From NCBI GenBank assembly GCA_009746045.1, contig RPFO01000080.1:3638251-3702250 (forward strand): 64,000 bases of DNA, written 5' to 3'. The stretch's first letter is position 1. Each line of letters starts with the position of its first letter. Source of the DNA: Mesostigma viride (taxonomy: Eukaryota; Streptophyta; Mesostigmatophyceae; Mesostigmatales; Mesostigmataceae). This document shows positions 44,006 through 54,692 of the stretch, piece by piece. The notes under the pieces were generated by a model, which was not told where the DNA came from, did not search any database, and saw nothing but the letters and a program-made list of their open reading frames with translations. Both the position numbers and the translations under genes were made by a program.

Positions 44006-44979
44006 CGGCGCCTGGGGCACGCCAGGTGAGGACATAACGCCCTGGCTGGGCGGGTTTGGTGCCAGCTAGTCTATCTGATGTGTCTACCTGATCTGTGCGG
44101 GCCAGGTGCCCGGCTAGCCCCAGGCGCCTGTGCCTAAGAATGTGGGAAACATACGGCGAATCAGCGTACAAATCCTCATTACTAATGTGCAAACCAAAGC
44201 GCAGCATCTTGGTGACGTTGCCGTCGAGTCGTTGCTCCAGCTCCAGTTAGCATTTTGGGCAACCAATATGCTAAGTGGATGCAGTTTGGAAAGACCTTTC
44301 CAACGCCGTGCTGACCGCCTGAAACAGACAAGGGACGAGAAAGATATGAGGTCCCGAAGTCCTAGCCATCCGTGGCCGACTAGGGTGCAGTCCTCTGGTA
44401 TAGTGGACAGGACACGTGGCAGGCCGTGCCTGCACAGGCTTAGCCTGACTATCACGTGACTGTGGTCCACGTAGACCAGGAGGAGCAGCAGCCTGTGACT
44501 GGTGGAATACTGGAGCTGGCACAGGGCTGCAAGGATACTAGACCTTGCAGGCTTGTGACAGGTCCTGTACTTCCTAGGTTGCAGAGTCTAGGCAAATCCA
44601 GTTCGTCCTGGCTCTGCACTGATGCCAGTGGACGTTGAGGATTTGCTTGCACGCCTGCACGTGCCTCATCACGCCGATGGGAACGAGGAACAACACAAAG
44701 GATATAGCTTGGTCATGGGGGATGACCAGCTATCTTGGCAATTAGCACGAACCGTGGCTCCCACATTGGACGTGGAAGTGCTCACCGTGGTCGTGACTTG
44801 GTGCACGGGTTAAAAGGTTGCTGCCTGCAACTTTGGCTCATCCCGTTGTGCGTGAAAGACCAGGAGCTCACGCTCTGGGCTTTGTTGCTAACTGCTCCTG
44901 CGTCAGTGTCCAGGTCTCGGCGCCGTAGGTCAGGATCGTCAGAATGACGACCTTGAAGAGGTCACGCTTTACGATCCGG
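44006..44979 (-). mobile_element. LINE copy 2, carboxy-terminal part of ORF2, interrupted
   Basis: Minus-strand reading gives MLRFGLHISNEDLYADSPYV and LAGHLARTDQVDTSD, the Cys-poor carboxy end also seen in copies 1 and 3. It is interrupted at 44245-44893 by an LTR-like unit, resumes at 44899 (TGCGTCAGTGTCCAGGTCTC), and is cut at about 44979 by LINE copy 3's tail. Confidence 0.75.
44245..44893. mobile_element. 649-bp solo-LTR-like unit
   Basis: Begins AGTTAGCATTTTG and ends TTTGTTGCTAACT, with a 5-bp duplication GCTCC (44240-44244 and 44894-44898). The undisturbed site is visible in LINE copy 1 near 30283. AGTTAG...CTAACT ends and 5-bp duplications are the same as in the 407-bp LTRs, so this is probably a solo LTR of a related family or a short non-autonomous LTR element. 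It has no coding potential. Confidence 0.75.
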
Positions 44980-46660
44980 GGTAATTAATTAATTAATTAG
45001 ACTCGTGCTCCCGTTGGGGAGTCACGGAGCATTAACCCCGATGGATGGATGGATGGGTGCAAACAGTCCTACCGGTCTAATCCATCTACATCAGCTACCT
45101 ACGACATCTATCTAACAGCATTCTAACTACAACATCTATCTAGACAGCCGCACGCTGCCCTAGGGGAGCTGTCTGGCGTGCCTCCCCCGGTTTTGCACAC
45201 GCGGGCGCTTCCCCACTGGGGGGGGCTCGTTGTCCTCTATATGACCTGGGCCCACTTGGCCTTGTCCATCATCTTCTTCCAAATCACGGAGAGGCCTAGG
45301 CCCCCCATGTCCTCTACTAGCTGTTCTTTGAAGGTGCGGGCCTTGCGGCGTCTAACATCACTGGGCCCGGCCCACATCAGGAGGTGCCGGCCTGGCTGAG
45401 CTGGTCGCAGTCCTGCGGGGGGGCCACGTGAGGTGTCTACCTGGTTGGTGCGAGCTAGGTGCCCTACTAGCTGCAGGCGTCGCTGCTTAATGGTGCTGGT
45501 GATATATGGCATGTCAAGGTAAAGGTCCTCATTGCGGACATGTGAGCAGCATATGTATCCTACTCTGAAAATGGAACGCAGCATGTTGGTGACCGCGCCG
45601 TCCAGCTTGCGGGCCAGGTCGGCGGTGAGGGTCCACATCTCGGCCCCATGCATACGTGAGAACAGGGAGGATGAGGACCTTGAACAGGTCCTGTTTCTCG
45701 ATCTTGCCCAGGGGCTTGCGCCACAGGGCCCGGTACTGGCGTAGGGCGTGCCAAGCGAGGGAGATGCGATGGTCCACATCAACCTCGCAGCTGGGGAGCA
45801 GGCTGCCCAGCAGCTTGACGCGGTCCCGATACAGGACTTGAGAGCCGTCGAGGAGATAGAGGGGCGGCGGTGAGTGGGTGAGCCCAACCGCCAGGGCCTC
45901 TGTCTTCTTGCTGACCTCAAGCCCCACTGCACGGGCCTCGATAGCCAGGCAGTCAAGCCATGTCTGCACGTGCCCGGCCAGTGTCCTCGAAGAGGGTGGT
46001 GTCGTCTGCGTAGATGATGTCTGCCAGCCGAATCTAGCCGTGTCCGCACCGCCACGCCAGAATTTGTTAGCAACCTGCACCCCTGGTTCCCTACCCACGA
46101 TGCGGGCAAATCGCTTGCGCGCCTGAATCATTACGTATTCGACCACAATAATGAACAGGTAGGGCGACAGCACGCAGCCCTGCCACACACCCTTCTGTAA
46201 AGGGCATGGTGGCGTGGTCCCGTAGATAAGAAGTGCGCACCGAAGTGGTGGACCCTTCATACAGGTTGCGGATGACAGCAATCAGGGGGCGGGGGATCCG
46301 GAACAGCTCGAGGATGTCCCAAAGCGCAGGCCAGAAAACCGAATCGAAGGCTTTGATGAAGTCCACCAGCACAAGGTGCAAAGGGGACTCACCATGCAGG
46401 CTGAAGGCGTTGCAGTTCCTCCACCAGTTGACGAGTAGCGAAGAGCGCCTGTACTGTGTTGCGACCTGAACGGAAGCCGTGCTGAGTCTCGCTGAGGTGA
46501 CCGTCCAGGGCCGTGCGCAGGCGGTTCAGGATGAGCCGCATAAGAAGCTTGAGGGGGGCACTTTGAATGCACACCCCTCTGTAGTTGCCGGGGTCGGCAG
46601 GCGACCCCTAGCTTGTTCTTGTACAGCAGGGCGTCCCCAACATCTACTGCTCCAATTTTG
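44980..46660 (-). mobile_element. LINE copy 3, L1-like, 5' truncated
   Basis: The 3' end (44980-45030) consists of a (TTAA)n tail preceded by CTCCC-CAAC-GGGAG and GACTC/GAGTC pairings, shared with the half-LINE at 4305-4355. The 3' UTR reaches 45236, where the ORF2 stop lies. The coding part extends up to about 46640, then similarity is lost. Adjacent AT-rich DNA at 46660-47284 contains no gene I can support. Confidence 0.8.
45237..46640 (-). pseudogene. LINE ORF2 reverse transcriptase, broken
   Basis: Conserved RT blocks appear in order but in shifting frames: KLLMRLILNRLRTALDGHLS with ETQHGFRSGRNTVQALF, LVLVDFIKAFDSVFWPALWD (first catalytic Asp), GVWQGCVLSPYLFIIVVEYV, ADIIYADDTTLF (catalytic YADD at about 46010-46045) and WLDCLAIEARAVGLEVSKKT. 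The carboxy end has HVRNEDLYLDMPYI and LVGHLARTNQVDTS. At least three frameshifts are needed to read through, so it is dead. No endonuclease domain is left. The enzyme would make cDNA at a nicked target site; the shared 3' hairpin suggests its family could also copy the ORF1-only element. Confidence 0.85.
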
Positions 46661-47284
46661 GTACTTTTGAAATTCCATGCCTGGAGCGCAAAGTTTGCAA
46701 TATATGTGCCGTTTGTAGCTCTAGCTCTATAATAACCTGACCAACCCCGCATTCCTCAAAGTACTTAGCACTTGTTGCCTATTCTCATTATGCGAATCAC
46801 ATGATTAGGATGTGCTTCATGATTGCTATTGCTCGAGATTCAATTAAGAATGATTGACATCAATAAATGATGAACCAAATAAACCAAATTAGGCCACTTG
46901 ACAAGTTCATGATCCATTTAAATTGTACAATTAAGCGATTAATTAATTCATAAATCATACATTACATGGGATACCCCCGTCGACGAGCTAGTGGTACGTA
47001 CAATGAAACATTTGAGTTTGTAACATGTCTCCATGGATATATACATGTATGCTGGACCTCGCGCATCTCAGCCCTCTAAGAAATGTTATTTGAACTCAGG
47101 TCTAGATCTAAATATATACATGATCTGGATAATATTATACACTTCCTTAAAAGAGCATGAATCGAGCTTTACAATTCAGGACAAGGAACTCGTTTGCAAA
47201 TCACGGCTGAAAGGCAAGTGCTCACAACGAAGCACGTGCTCTCAAGGCTGTCCACCTCGTCCAACCAAGCCCGGGCGAGCTGGC

Positions 47285-50200
47285 CTACTCAACAGGTCTC
47301 TTCTTGGCCAAGTTCGTGAGCCGTTTCTCGACGTCTGTCGGAATGGTCAAGATGGCCTGGCGATTGTTAGCTGGGTTGACAACAATGGTGTGTTCGAACC
47401 CCGCGTCCATGCACAGGTAGCAATTGACCAAGTTTGGCTGTTCAGCTTGCGCATCGGCGTCCATTTTGAACATCGTCGCCATACCCGGAAATCTGTCCCA
47501 GTAGCGCACCCCCACCACCCATTGTCCCTTACGGAACAACTCCCTATCGACCTTGCCGTTTCTGTCGGCCACTCGCCTCACGAAAGTAGCGGCCACCTGA
47601 TAAGGCTCCTGCAAGACTTCCGCTAGCCAATATGGATGATCTGGATCGTGGGACTCATCACCAGAGTAGGACTCGACGGCAAAAATGTCTCGCAGCTTCA
47701 GTCTCCTTCCCATCATCGTCCTCTCTGCCTGTAGTCTGTTCAGTCGCGTCCCTGCGTGCCCCCCTTGTCCGTTTGGGTTCCTTTGCACTGGCTCCCCCAG
47801 TTTGTGGAGCTTCATCCGAGCACCTCCCACATTCCAGCCGTCCATGTCGGTCCACTCCTTTCGACAATCCCACCACCTTTCCTCGGCGCACGCACCGCCA
47901 CAATAGCAGGAATACTGGCGCAGCATTAAGCGCGTCACATTCGACTTGTCCATGCGCCACCAGTGCGCCTTCTTCACTCCTTTGATTTCGCCGCGCCCTG
48001 GGCTGTAAGGAAGCACCTGCGCGTCGAAGACAAGATTTGCACAAGGGAAAGTTGAAGTTACGAGACCATCGAGCTAGTTGTGTTTTATTAAGCACTCCTG
48101 ATCGCCAGGACTCCAAGAACGCCCTAGAAACGACGGCCGGCGTAACTATTCCCTGAACGAGGACTGTACACTTAATTACCTCGGGGAACTCGAAGAAGTT
48201 ACGCCTGGTCGTTGTGGTCCCGCCCACCGCCCCCGACGCCAGATTCTCCACCAACTGGGCGGCCGTCTGTTTGTCCTGGTTCTCTTCCCTGATGTGCCAC
48301 CTCCTCAACATGCACTTCACAGTCCCACCAGCTCCATCCACCTCCCCCTTTCCGTGCTGCTCCCCAAAGTAATTCCACTCAAATGACTCCAGGTGCGGAT
48401 CCTCCGTCAGCAGCCGGGCCACTTCCGCGATCACATTCCTTGACTTGAACTGCATGGAGCAATTGTCCGACCACCCAATGAAGCGCTTCACCTCTACCCC
48501 TTCTGACCGTAGTGTCGCCAGGATTTTGAGGATAGCAAAACGGAGGGCCCGCCCGTCCCTTTTCATTCCGCCCTGTCCGATGAAGTGAAACTCCCTTCTC
48601 ACGACCTTTCCCGACGCTGGATCCAAGTAGCGCACGATCCAGGGCATAAGGACGAATGTGACTGGATGCCAATACTGTGCTTGGAGATTGTGATAGGTGT
48701 AAGACTGGTAGTTCTCGGCGTAATCTGTGTGGCATACAAGGTCCCCCACCCGCATCCTTGAGAGACATTCCTTGGAGGCGTCCGCTTGCCACCACGCGTT
48801 GAAGCAATGCTGGATGAAGTCCGGCCACTTGTCCACAATTGCCTCCTTTAGCTCCGTTGGTGTGGACTTGACGTCGACTTGCGTCAATCGCTGCCCACCA
48901 GCCTTTGCGATCTCGTCACAGTCGTCCTGCATATGCGCAGTGTGCACATACAGAAAAGACATCAACTTCGACCCACCAATGACCTGTAGAAAGAAAAAAG
49001 ACAGGACCTCAGGAAAAATTGAAAAAGAAACGCCTTGGGGCGCAACCACTCCACTAAAAATTACCTCTGGCCCAAGAACTTCAGGAAACATTGCAAAAGA
49101 AACGCCTTGGGGCGCAACCACTCCACTAAAAATTACCTCTGGCCCAAGAACCGCACCCGGCGGCACATCCTGCATCTCGTATCTGGTCCATGAAATCAGG
49201 TGGTTGGAAGCCTCCTCCCGTTCGCATAACATGAAGTTCCGAATTCCACACTTGGGAGCCAGGCAAGTGCCCAACACACAAGCCTTACGCCGGATCGAGC
49301 AAACCCCCAACTCCTCGCCCAGGTCATGATCGGGCACCCCTTCCTCGTCGTCCAGCACCCTCCCATGCATGGGCAGATCCTCAAGTTCGCCCTGAAAAGG
49401 CTGAACCTGCGGCCGCGACGACCCCACAGACGACCTCGAACCTCCCCCCTCCCTCATCCCCTCCACCTCACAAGTAAACTTGTTCACCCACTCTGTCGTG
49501 TGAGTGGCTTTGAAAATGGAACATGTGGGCACGGACGACCCCACGTCGAGCTGGCTACCATGATCGCACGCGTGGCATTCAGGTCCGCACTCGCATCTGG
49601 CATGAAAAGTTGCACGAAATTTGGCCAACCCCCCAACCATGGACTGCATGGTAGTGTGGTGCTGGCATGCGCACAAGTTCCGCATTTTCCACCGCCCCTT
49701 GACGCATGCGGGCATATGCTTGCAAAAAGTAGTGTATCCCACATGAACTGTGCTCTTCTGATTCGTGCGTAGCATTGACATCCCTGCCTCCGTCTCCAAA
49801 ATCACCTGATTTCCCCCCCTCACACCCTCCTCTCCCTCCCCCCCCCCCCTCCCTACTGTCCATCCGCCGCGGTGGCTTCAACTCCGGATGGCGGGAAATG
49901 AACACTTCGTAAATCTTCGACTTGGAGACAGTATAGTAGCGCGCACCCTCCGAAAACGCTAGTGTATGTTTGTAATCCTTTCTGGTCCATTCACAATGAA
50001 CATCCTTCATGTTCGGAGACGCCCGCGTCAAGTTATCATCCCTCCAGCACGCTTGTATCAGGGCAATGACTTCCGTCGGAAGCTCGTCTTTCCTCCTCCT
50101 CCTCTCTGGCGCACTCATCAAAAGGTCGTCCTCCCCTTCTTCCATTCCATCCCTGTGACCCCGAACAGTTGCGACAAAGCGCCTGTCAATCCCGAACGCG

Positions 50201-50634
50201 CGCTCCACAATCCTGTCCGGGACGCCCTCCATTGCCTTCGTAACAAGTCCACACAAGGCCCACCTAAGCCCACGATCCTTCTCAGATGTTCCCAAGTCGC
50301 CAAAAGCCTTCTTGATGTTATCCCGAAGAGATTCCGCCCAATTTTCAGGAAGCCCGCCGTCACAGTTCTTCCTCTTCTTAATGCCGTTGCTCTCCGCCAC
50401 CATGGCATTTAGTCTTGAAGCTGCGCAAGACAGAACCTCCGCGCTCATCTCTGGCGTCCTGTGGTTGTTTGCTTTCACGCGTTCCGCCATGATAGGAAAG
50501 ATGTCATTGGCAATTTTGTACCCCTTGTTCTCGATGTACTTGTCGCTCCAGAGACCGCGAAGTGCAGGCTCCCGGTCGTCATTGGACAAGGGACGCGAAC
50601 CGTCGGAAACGGCCCCCCGCCCCGATCGCGCCAT
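47285..50634 (-). CDS. DDE-like transposase-type protein, multi-exon, with probable frameshift
   Basis: ATG 50634 (MARSGRGAVSD) opens a basic N-terminal region (to about 49860). The frame then changes at a G-rich tract (49805-49870). Next comes a Cys/His-rich part (FCKHMPAC, RNLCACQH, CECGPECHACDH). The core is RVGDLVCHTDYAENYQSYTY, VKRFIGWSDNCSMQFKSRNV and WNYFGEQHGKGEVDGAGGTV. I know this D...D...HGKGxxDGxGG pattern from uncharacterised, probably transposon-derived animal and algal proteins; the superfamily name is uncertain. Intron 2 (48017-48179) is supported: GTAATTAAG donor, CGACGCGCAG acceptor and a frame change. Intron 1 (48984-49136) is possible but also reads through. The last exon (48016-47285) has YSCYCGGACAEERWWDC and a globular end. 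Confidence 0.6.
48988..49160 (-). repeat. 72-bp tandem duplication carrying a 5' splice site
   Basis: AAAGAAACGCCTTGGGGCGC and its flank occur twice, 72 bp apart. Each copy contains CCAGAG|GTAATTTTTAG on the minus strand, so the putative intron has two identical donors (49136 and 49064) for one acceptor at 48984. Confidence 0.8.
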
Positions 50635-50770
50635 CAGACTTTGGTCAGACGGCAGCTGATTTTTTTCGCCTCTTAATCCCGCGGCACCGAAAGCCCTGAG
50701 GATGAGTAATGATAAATAATCACCATTAAAGACACGACGAAAACGATGGGCATCAAACAAGAACGACAAG

Positions 50771-51345
50771 CGTCATTAATAACGCCGGCCGGCGCAACTG
50801 GATACATGTAAACCATACAAAAGTGATTTTATGAAACACATACAGTTTGTCATTAATAACGACGGCCGGCGTAACTCGGGCGCAATTAAAAACCATTAAG
50901 AAGCAACTCAGGATATGCAGGCAGAAATCCTTCAGGTGTAAAAAAGATGTACAAACACACTTTTGGTAATGGGGCCTGATTGCGCAACTGCAAGATACCA
51001 TTGGAAACGCCGGCCGGCGCAACTGGATGCATGTACATAAACCATACAAAAGTGATTTGCACAAAACCCCTACAATTTGTCATGAGTAACGACGGCCGGC
51101 GTAACTCGGTTGCATTTGAAAACCACAAAGAAGCAACTCAGGTAGTGAAGGCGGAAATCCCAGAGGTGATAAAATGTTTACCAACACAAAATGTTGATAA
51201 GCGTGCAAGCTTTTGCAAGTGCGCGCAAGATACCATTGGAAACGCCGGCCGGCGCAACTGGAACACCAAAACAAAAAACTTGATTTGCACGAAACCCATT
51301 CAGTTCGTCATGGATAACGACGGCCGGCGCAACTTCATGGCACTC
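50771..51345. repeat. ~230-bp tandem array with GCCGGCCGGC palindromes
   Basis: Three higher-order units each hold two cores about 80 bp apart: AACGCCGGCCGGCGCAACTGG and AACGACGGCCGGCGTAACTC (near 50781, 50859, 51006, 51088, 51241 and 51317). Related CGACGGCCGGCGTAAC lies in the intron at 48131-48146 of the neighbouring transposase-like gene. They may be subterminal repeats or duplicated introns of that element. Confidence 0.8.
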
Positions 51346-52394
51346 ACCACTTTCACCAAATGCCATGTCGCCATTATATTGAGGAAAGCGAAGTATGCCC
51401 ACTTGAAGCTGTGGTCTGCAGAACATTGACACAAAATATGCATGGTATTTCAAGCAATGAATGCTATGTGTCAGGCATCAATGTCTTTATTGTATCCAAA
51501 TGTGGTTAGGACGGAGGTTTACATTGGTTGCTATTTTAAGACAATGGCGTATAACCAAACATTGCACACACTCAAGAGTGTACTTATGCTGAACTGGAAA
51601 GGAACATTAAACCCCAATAAGGTAGATATTTTTCTTTTACATTTTAATTTTTTATATACTACTTTATATAATATTATATTATATTATATTATATTATGCT
51701 ATATTATGTTATATGAAATAACATTAAAATTAACATAAAATTAAAATTATATATTAATTATAGTATATTATATAATTTATATTATATATTATATTCACGA
51801 TGCTCTGTGTATTAATGACATATCAGACACACCTACATCACATCGCCTTGATGTTTCCGTTGTATGGGTCCGGTCGGGCGTTGGTAGCTGGTCGACAACA
51901 ATTCTACATTTCCTAAAAAAAAATGCGACCGTGCCTACATTCGAAGGCGCGCTGTGGCTGACCTGAACTATCGGTGAACACCTCGGCGTCACTTGACCGG
52001 CCTAGGTTGACATTTCGGCAGAGTAACGCTGCTTAAAGGATCCTTGCGTAGTTCGCGCGATTTGGCTCTTTATATATGTTTTTGGAGACGACGAGCAAGC
52101 ATCCGATTGGTCAGCCAATTCCTGTCCAGTCCTCGGACAGTGTCCAATCCGGTGCTTGGGATCCAGAAAACGTGCTCGAGCCTGGCCACTCTGTCGCGGG
52201 CGCCGCGCTAGTGGCGTCGCGCCCAAACCTGACCAGGCCATAGGAAAGGGCGGGGGCGAATGCAAGAATTATTGTTATATCCTGACCTGTCCTGGGGAAG
52301 GTCCGGGGCGAATGCAAGAATTAATATACCTGCGTATGCAACCAACACGGCCGATCCACATACATAATCCGACTGAGCTGGACGGTACGGACCA
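51346..52394. other. AT-rich intergenic DNA
   Basis: No supported gene. 51640-51800 is nearly pure A/T (TATATTATATT-type). A short duplication (GGGGCGAATGCAAGAATTA) occurs near 52250 and 52306. Confidence 0.6.
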
Positions 52395-53649
52395 AATTTC
52401 GGTGCAAATTGAGGCCCAAAAGCTATGTCGGCATGGTGCGCGCACCCCTTGCGGTAGGGGCCATGGCGACTGCCTTTAGACGAAACGTGACAAATCTGGC
52501 ACGCGGAAAGCAGAAATGCTCGATTGTTGGAGAAAATTAGTTACTGATTCTAATTTATGGCGGGATGGTTGCGATCTATAATGTCGCGGGCTTTTTTTCT
52601 TTGCCATCGGCAGGGGGGGTCCGGCCTGAATTTCTGTCGGGATGAATAAAGTATATTGGATGCCTGCCGGGTTGATTGTCGATTGTTGCCAGTTTTGATG
52701 GTCGTAAGGAAAGCTAGTTTAATGATGTTTCTAAAGCCGTAAAAATTCCCGCTGCTATCTTTACCTTTCCCGTCATTTTGCGGTAAGATAACATTAGCCC
52801 TGCGCGATGCGTACTGCCCAACCACTCCATGAAAGGGTGGACTTTCTTGTGCGCCTGGGCACGAATAAATGCCCGTTATGGTACGTTCTTGTGTTAAACG
52901 TCTTAAGCTTGCGTTTTCCTGCTTTCTTACCTCGTTGAGCGTAAGCTTTTTGCCTTCTTTCCGGCCAGATGCAGCCAGAAAGTTGCGGGTCCTGGCGCTG
53001 CATCGCTGGATTCCTGGGTGTCTTTTAGCTAGTTAATCGTCTGTGACGTGGCTGGCTTTCTGCAGCGCGTGGCCCGCAACCTGTCGGGAAGGTGTAATGC
53101 TTTTATTTCCATGCTTCTCTGAAATTTCTTTTGCTTTATAGACAGTTGTGTTCGAGGAAATTCACGCGGTCTTCCTAAGCAGCGGCATCATTTTCCCCAG
53201 ACACTGACGAGCTGGCACCTGTCTCCTAAAGAGAGCGGCTCGTGCTTGTTAGAAAGGAGGCAGTGTGCATTTTGCGGGACACAATGCTTTGGTGGCACAT
53301 GCGTCAGGTAGGCTGTTCCAATGGTCTCTTCACCTTTCCCACTGAGTAAATGTTAGCATTTGTCATGCTAACCAGAGCAGCTAGCCACAGGTTGGCTGGA
53401 TAAAAAGTCAGCTTATTTTCTCTTTATATACTGCGTGTGTGGTCCTCCACGTGTCCGGCTTGTTGGGCATTTTGGAAGAGGGTTTATAATGTGTTGTTGG
53501 GTGGAACAACTTGGTTGTTGGCACAAAATCACACATTATTAGCCTGAGATAGGCATGACATATGCTGCTCAGGCGTGTCGTCCTACCAGCCTTGTTGTTA
53601 AGGGTAGACTCACAAGGCTGGCTGTGCCGATGGAGGGGTGGGGCGTGCT

Positions 53650-54418
53650 AGCCCCCCCCACACCCACGCATGCATGCTAGCCCACCCCCACACCCACGCA
53701 TGCATGCTAGCCCCGGCCCCGGCCCCCCCACACCCACGCATGCATGCTAGCCCCCCCCACACCCACGCATGCATGCTAGCCCACACTCACACCCACGCAT
53801 GCATGCTAGCCCACCCCCACACCCACGCATGCATGCTAGCCCCCCCACACACCCACGCATGCATGCCAGCCCCCCCACACACCCACGCATGCATGACCGC
53901 CCCCCCCACACCCACGCATGCATGCTAGCCCACCCCCACACCCACGCATGCATGCTAGCCCCCCCACACACCCACGCATGGATGCCAGCCCCCACACACA
54001 CCCACGCATGCATGACAGCCCCCCCACACACCCACGCATGCATGCTAGCCCCCCACACACACCCACGCATGCATGCCAGCCCCCATACACACCCACGCAT
54101 GCATGCCAGCCCCCCCCCACACTTACGCATGCATGCTAGCCCCCCACACACACCCACGCATGCATGCCAGCCCCCCCCACACCCACGCATGCATGCCAGC
54201 CCCCCCCACACTTACGCATGCATGCTAGCCCCCCACACACACCCACGCATGCATGCCAGCCCCCCCCACACCCACGCATGCAGGCTAGCCCAACCCCACA
54301 CCCACGCATGCATGCCAGCCCACCCCCACACCCACACGTGCATGCCAGCCCACCCCCACACCCACGCATGCATGCCAGCCCACCCCCACACCCACGCGTG
54401 CATGCCAGCCCACCCCTA
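53650..54418 (+). repeat. 28-bp minisatellite, left arm
   Basis: About 26 units of CCCCCACACCCACGCATGCATGCTAG. The core GCATGCATGC is self-complementary. Units vary between GCTAGCC and GCCAGCC. All His/Pro/Ala-rich and Cys/Gly/Met-rich ORFs here are repeat translations. Confidence 0.95.
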
Positions 54419-54692
54419 GCTTGAGCGTGCTTGTAAAGTTTTTGCATGGTTTATTAAAATGAGTGGAATATGTATTTATTGCATTAAATGTTAATTTTAT
54501 TGATCATGAATGAAAATGGTCAACATTGCCGAAGTGCCCCTAAATTGCTCAATATTGTGTGCTCAAGAATTCAATGAGGATTGTCATCATGGAAACCCGC
54601 ACAAATTCACGATTCCGGGCATGCATGTGAAAGTATCAAGAACAATTTTCAATTAAGAATGGTATCTCATTGTTCCATGAATCAATATGACT

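Noticed and set aside
53638-54419. His/Pro/Met-rich ORFs (HPRMHASPP...) and the complementary Cys/Gly ORFs
   Set aside because: They are translations of the 28-bp minisatellite, open in several frames on both strands.
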